Part shown: piece by piece, positions 27,096 to 28,586 of the stretch
Layout: every line of letters starts with the position of its first letter
How positions within the stretch are numbered: position 1 is the stretch's first letter
NCBI GenBank assembly: GCA_027057345.1
Contig: JALUIX010000072.1
Location: 1 to 28,586, forward strand
DNA from: S144-45 sp015494035
GTDB lineage: Bacteria > Pseudomonadota > Gammaproteobacteria > Xanthomonadales > Marinicellaceae
Reading direction: 5' to 3'
DNA length: 28,586 nucleotides
Notes under the pieces: model-generated
Seen by the model: only the letters and a program-made list of their open reading frames with translations
The model's database searches: none
Told to the model about the DNA's origin: nothing
Translations under genes and position numbers: made by a program

Positions 27096-28586
27096 GGCGT
27101 GCCTGTTTTATTTGGTGTGTTGGGTGTTTCCAGTGCTTGCGGAGACTGCGGCGAAGCGGTAGAAACCGGCAGCGTTTTCCGGTAGTCATCCACCGTCAGC
27201 CATTTTTCCGCCTTGTCCAGTGCGTAAATGGCAATGGGATTGGCGGCGTGATCAGCCGCCGGGTCTTTGCTGCGAGCCAGGGCAATGGCCCGGTCGCGGG
27301 CATTGTCATCCACTTTATATTTCTGGTGCAAGGCCCGGTGTTCACTGGCCTTGTCATTATCTCCCAGGGCCGCGTAAACCTGAGACAGACCATAATGGGC
27401 ATCTGGCCATTCGGGGTTCATGGCCAGCACTTCTTCATACAACTGACGGGCTTTGTCCAACGCCTGTTGTTGTGCCGGGCCGGTTTGCATCTTGCTGAAC
27501 TGGTACACGGCTTCGGCAAACCGGGTCACGAAAGCATAATCTTTGGAGAAGTCAAAACCCGATGCCTGGGCTGGAGCATAGGCGCTGTTGTAGACGCGCT
27601 GGAAGTCCTGCACGGTTTTATCCAGGTAACCGTTTTGCCAATCGATCAAGCCGGAGAAAAAGTCCAGTTGCCACGGCCACGGGTGACCGGATTCGGCCGC
27701 CGACACCAGCGCCTGCCCTGCTTCGGACAACCGGCCCTGTTGAAAGTAGCTGCGCACCAGGTTGATCCAGGCCAGGGGTTGTCCGGAAGCCGCCAGGGGT
27801 TGCAAGGCTTCTTCTGCCTGCCGATAAGCGCCACTGCGCATGGCGCCGATGGCGTAATCGTTCCAGCGCGTCCATTGCTGTGACGGGATTAGCTGATCGG
27901 GCGTGCTGTCCGTGTTGTGGCTGTTGACTCGATAGCTGTCTCCCGTGTCTTGCGTGTCTTGCAGGTTTTCCGTGTCGTCCTTGATGTTCAGCACCAGTTG
28001 ATCGCGGGACAGAGTGACAATGGGCAAATCATTCTTTCTGCCTGCATCATGCATGAACAGACGGTAGTAATGGGTATCGAATTTGCGGTAATGCAACGCC
28101 GCTTCCACCCGCAATTGGCCAGTGGCGTTGTCCGGCACCTCAATGGCGTAATGCACCAGTGCCGCCGCGCCCGGTGGAATCTGGTGATTGTAGAGCATGG
28201 TGAACATGTCCTCGGCATTGCGCCGGTCAACCCGGTTGCCGTCCTTGTCGATGACATAGGCATTGACCTTGTAGGCCCAGTCATCCAGCACGCCGCCCTT
28301 GTCCAGCCCGCCATTGATGGCCACCAGTTTATCGTTGTGATAGAGCCGCACTTCCAGCCATATCTGATTGGAATCGGCCGTGCCCTGGGTGAACCAGTGT
28401 CCCGGCGTGCGCGTTCGCAACACGCTTTCCAGCAAGTATTTTTTGCCCGGCTCGACCGACAACTGCTTGCCCTGCCCGTCTTTTTCCGGCGCGGGAATCA
28501 GTTGTCCGGTCAGTTCGCCCCCCTCACGCAGACCGAAAAGGTCGACCGTCACAGAGTTGGTCAGCATATCCCGGCCCGGCTCATGC
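27092..28586 (-). CDS. TPR-repeat protein (partial, 5' end off the window)
   Basis: The frame is open through the right edge: codons for HEPGRD precede the first internal Met (28567), so the gene begins outside the window. About 497 residues are visible. The first 200 (numbered from that Met) look like beta-rich extracytoplasmic sequence (LESVLRTRTPGHWFTQGTAD, VRLYHNDKLVAINGG). Residues about 235-430 contain TPR-like helical pairs, such as AIGAMRSGAYRQAEEAL, VRSYFQQGRLSEAGQALVSA and HYGLSQVYAALGDNDKASEH. The tail is Pro/Ser/Thr-rich. The His just before EPGRD could be the end of a CxxCH heme site, since multiheme-cytochrome/TPR proteins are known partners of CRTAC1 proteins, but the cysteines would lie off the window. 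Function unknown. Confidence 0.8.
   Translation of the reverse strand, partial: HEPGRDMLTNSVTVDLFGLREGGELTGQLIPAPEKDGQGKQLSVEPGKKYLLESVLRTRTPGHWFTQGTADSNQIWLEVRLYHNDKLVAINGGLDKGGVLDDWAYKVNAYVIDKDGNRVDRRNAEDMFTMLYNHQIPPGAAALVHYAIEVPDNATGQLRVEAALHYRKFDTHYYRLFMHDAGRKNDLPIVTLSRDQLVLNIKDDTENLQDTQDTGDSYRVNSHNTDSTPDQLIPSQQWTRWNDYAIGAMRSGAYRQAEEALQPLAASGQPLAWINLVRSYFQQGRLSEAGQALVSAAESGHPWPWQLDFFSGLIDWQNGYLDKTVQDFQRVYNSAYAPAQASGFDFSKDYAFVTRFAEAVYQFSKMQTGPAQQQALDKARQLYEEVLAMNPEWPDAHYGLSQVYAALGDNDKASEHRALHQKYKVDDNARDRAIALARSKDPAADHAANPIAIYALDKAEKWLTVDDYRKTLPVSTASPQSPQALETPNTPNKTGTP

Overview
This window comes from a proteobacterium, most likely a gammaproteobacterium, that can fix CO2. Three things support this. 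The left half opens with a divergent cbbR / form II RuBisCO (cbbM) pair and a run of Calvin-cycle genes. The middle carries the nudJ-mnmA-hflD cluster in the gammaproteobacterial order. The amgK-murU pair and nagZ point to Pseudomonas-type peptidoglycan recycling. The DNA is GC-rich by eye with very short intergenic gaps. No tRNA, rRNA, insertion sequence, phage gene or CRISPR array was seen.

Layout, left to right. A 3'-truncated phasin (minus strand) and cbbR (minus) precede a divergent promoter region. A nearly unbroken plus-strand block then runs from 1477 to 13885: cbbM, transketolase (interrupted by a 10-N assembly gap), class II fructose-bisphosphate aldolase, cbbY, phosphoribulokinase, modA, modB, modC, amgK, murU and an NhaC-family antiporter. 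The genes touch or overlap at most junctions, so molybdate import appears to be attached to the Calvin operon, and cell-wall recycling to the molybdate genes. nudJ-mnmA-hflD follows (13928-16222), then monocistronic acnA with a structured leader and two tandem terminators (19123-19189).

From 19234 to the right edge every gene is on the minus strand. In transcription order they are: a TPR-repeat protein cut by the right edge, a membrane-anchored FG-GAP/ASPIC-UnbV (CRTAC1-type) protein, nagZ, fadH, ilvE, an MFS transporter and ssb. The first three are joined by 4-base ATGA overlaps.

Together the genes describe an organism that makes cell carbon by the Calvin cycle under CbbR control. It probably depends on one or more molybdoenzymes, and it also has a TCA cycle, unsaturated fatty-acid oxidation (FadH) and polyhydroxyalkanoate storage (phasin). 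The least explained pieces are the TPR + CRTAC1 pair coupled to nagZ, the cbb-mod-amgK gene fusion of operons, and the hairpins upstream of tkt and acnA.
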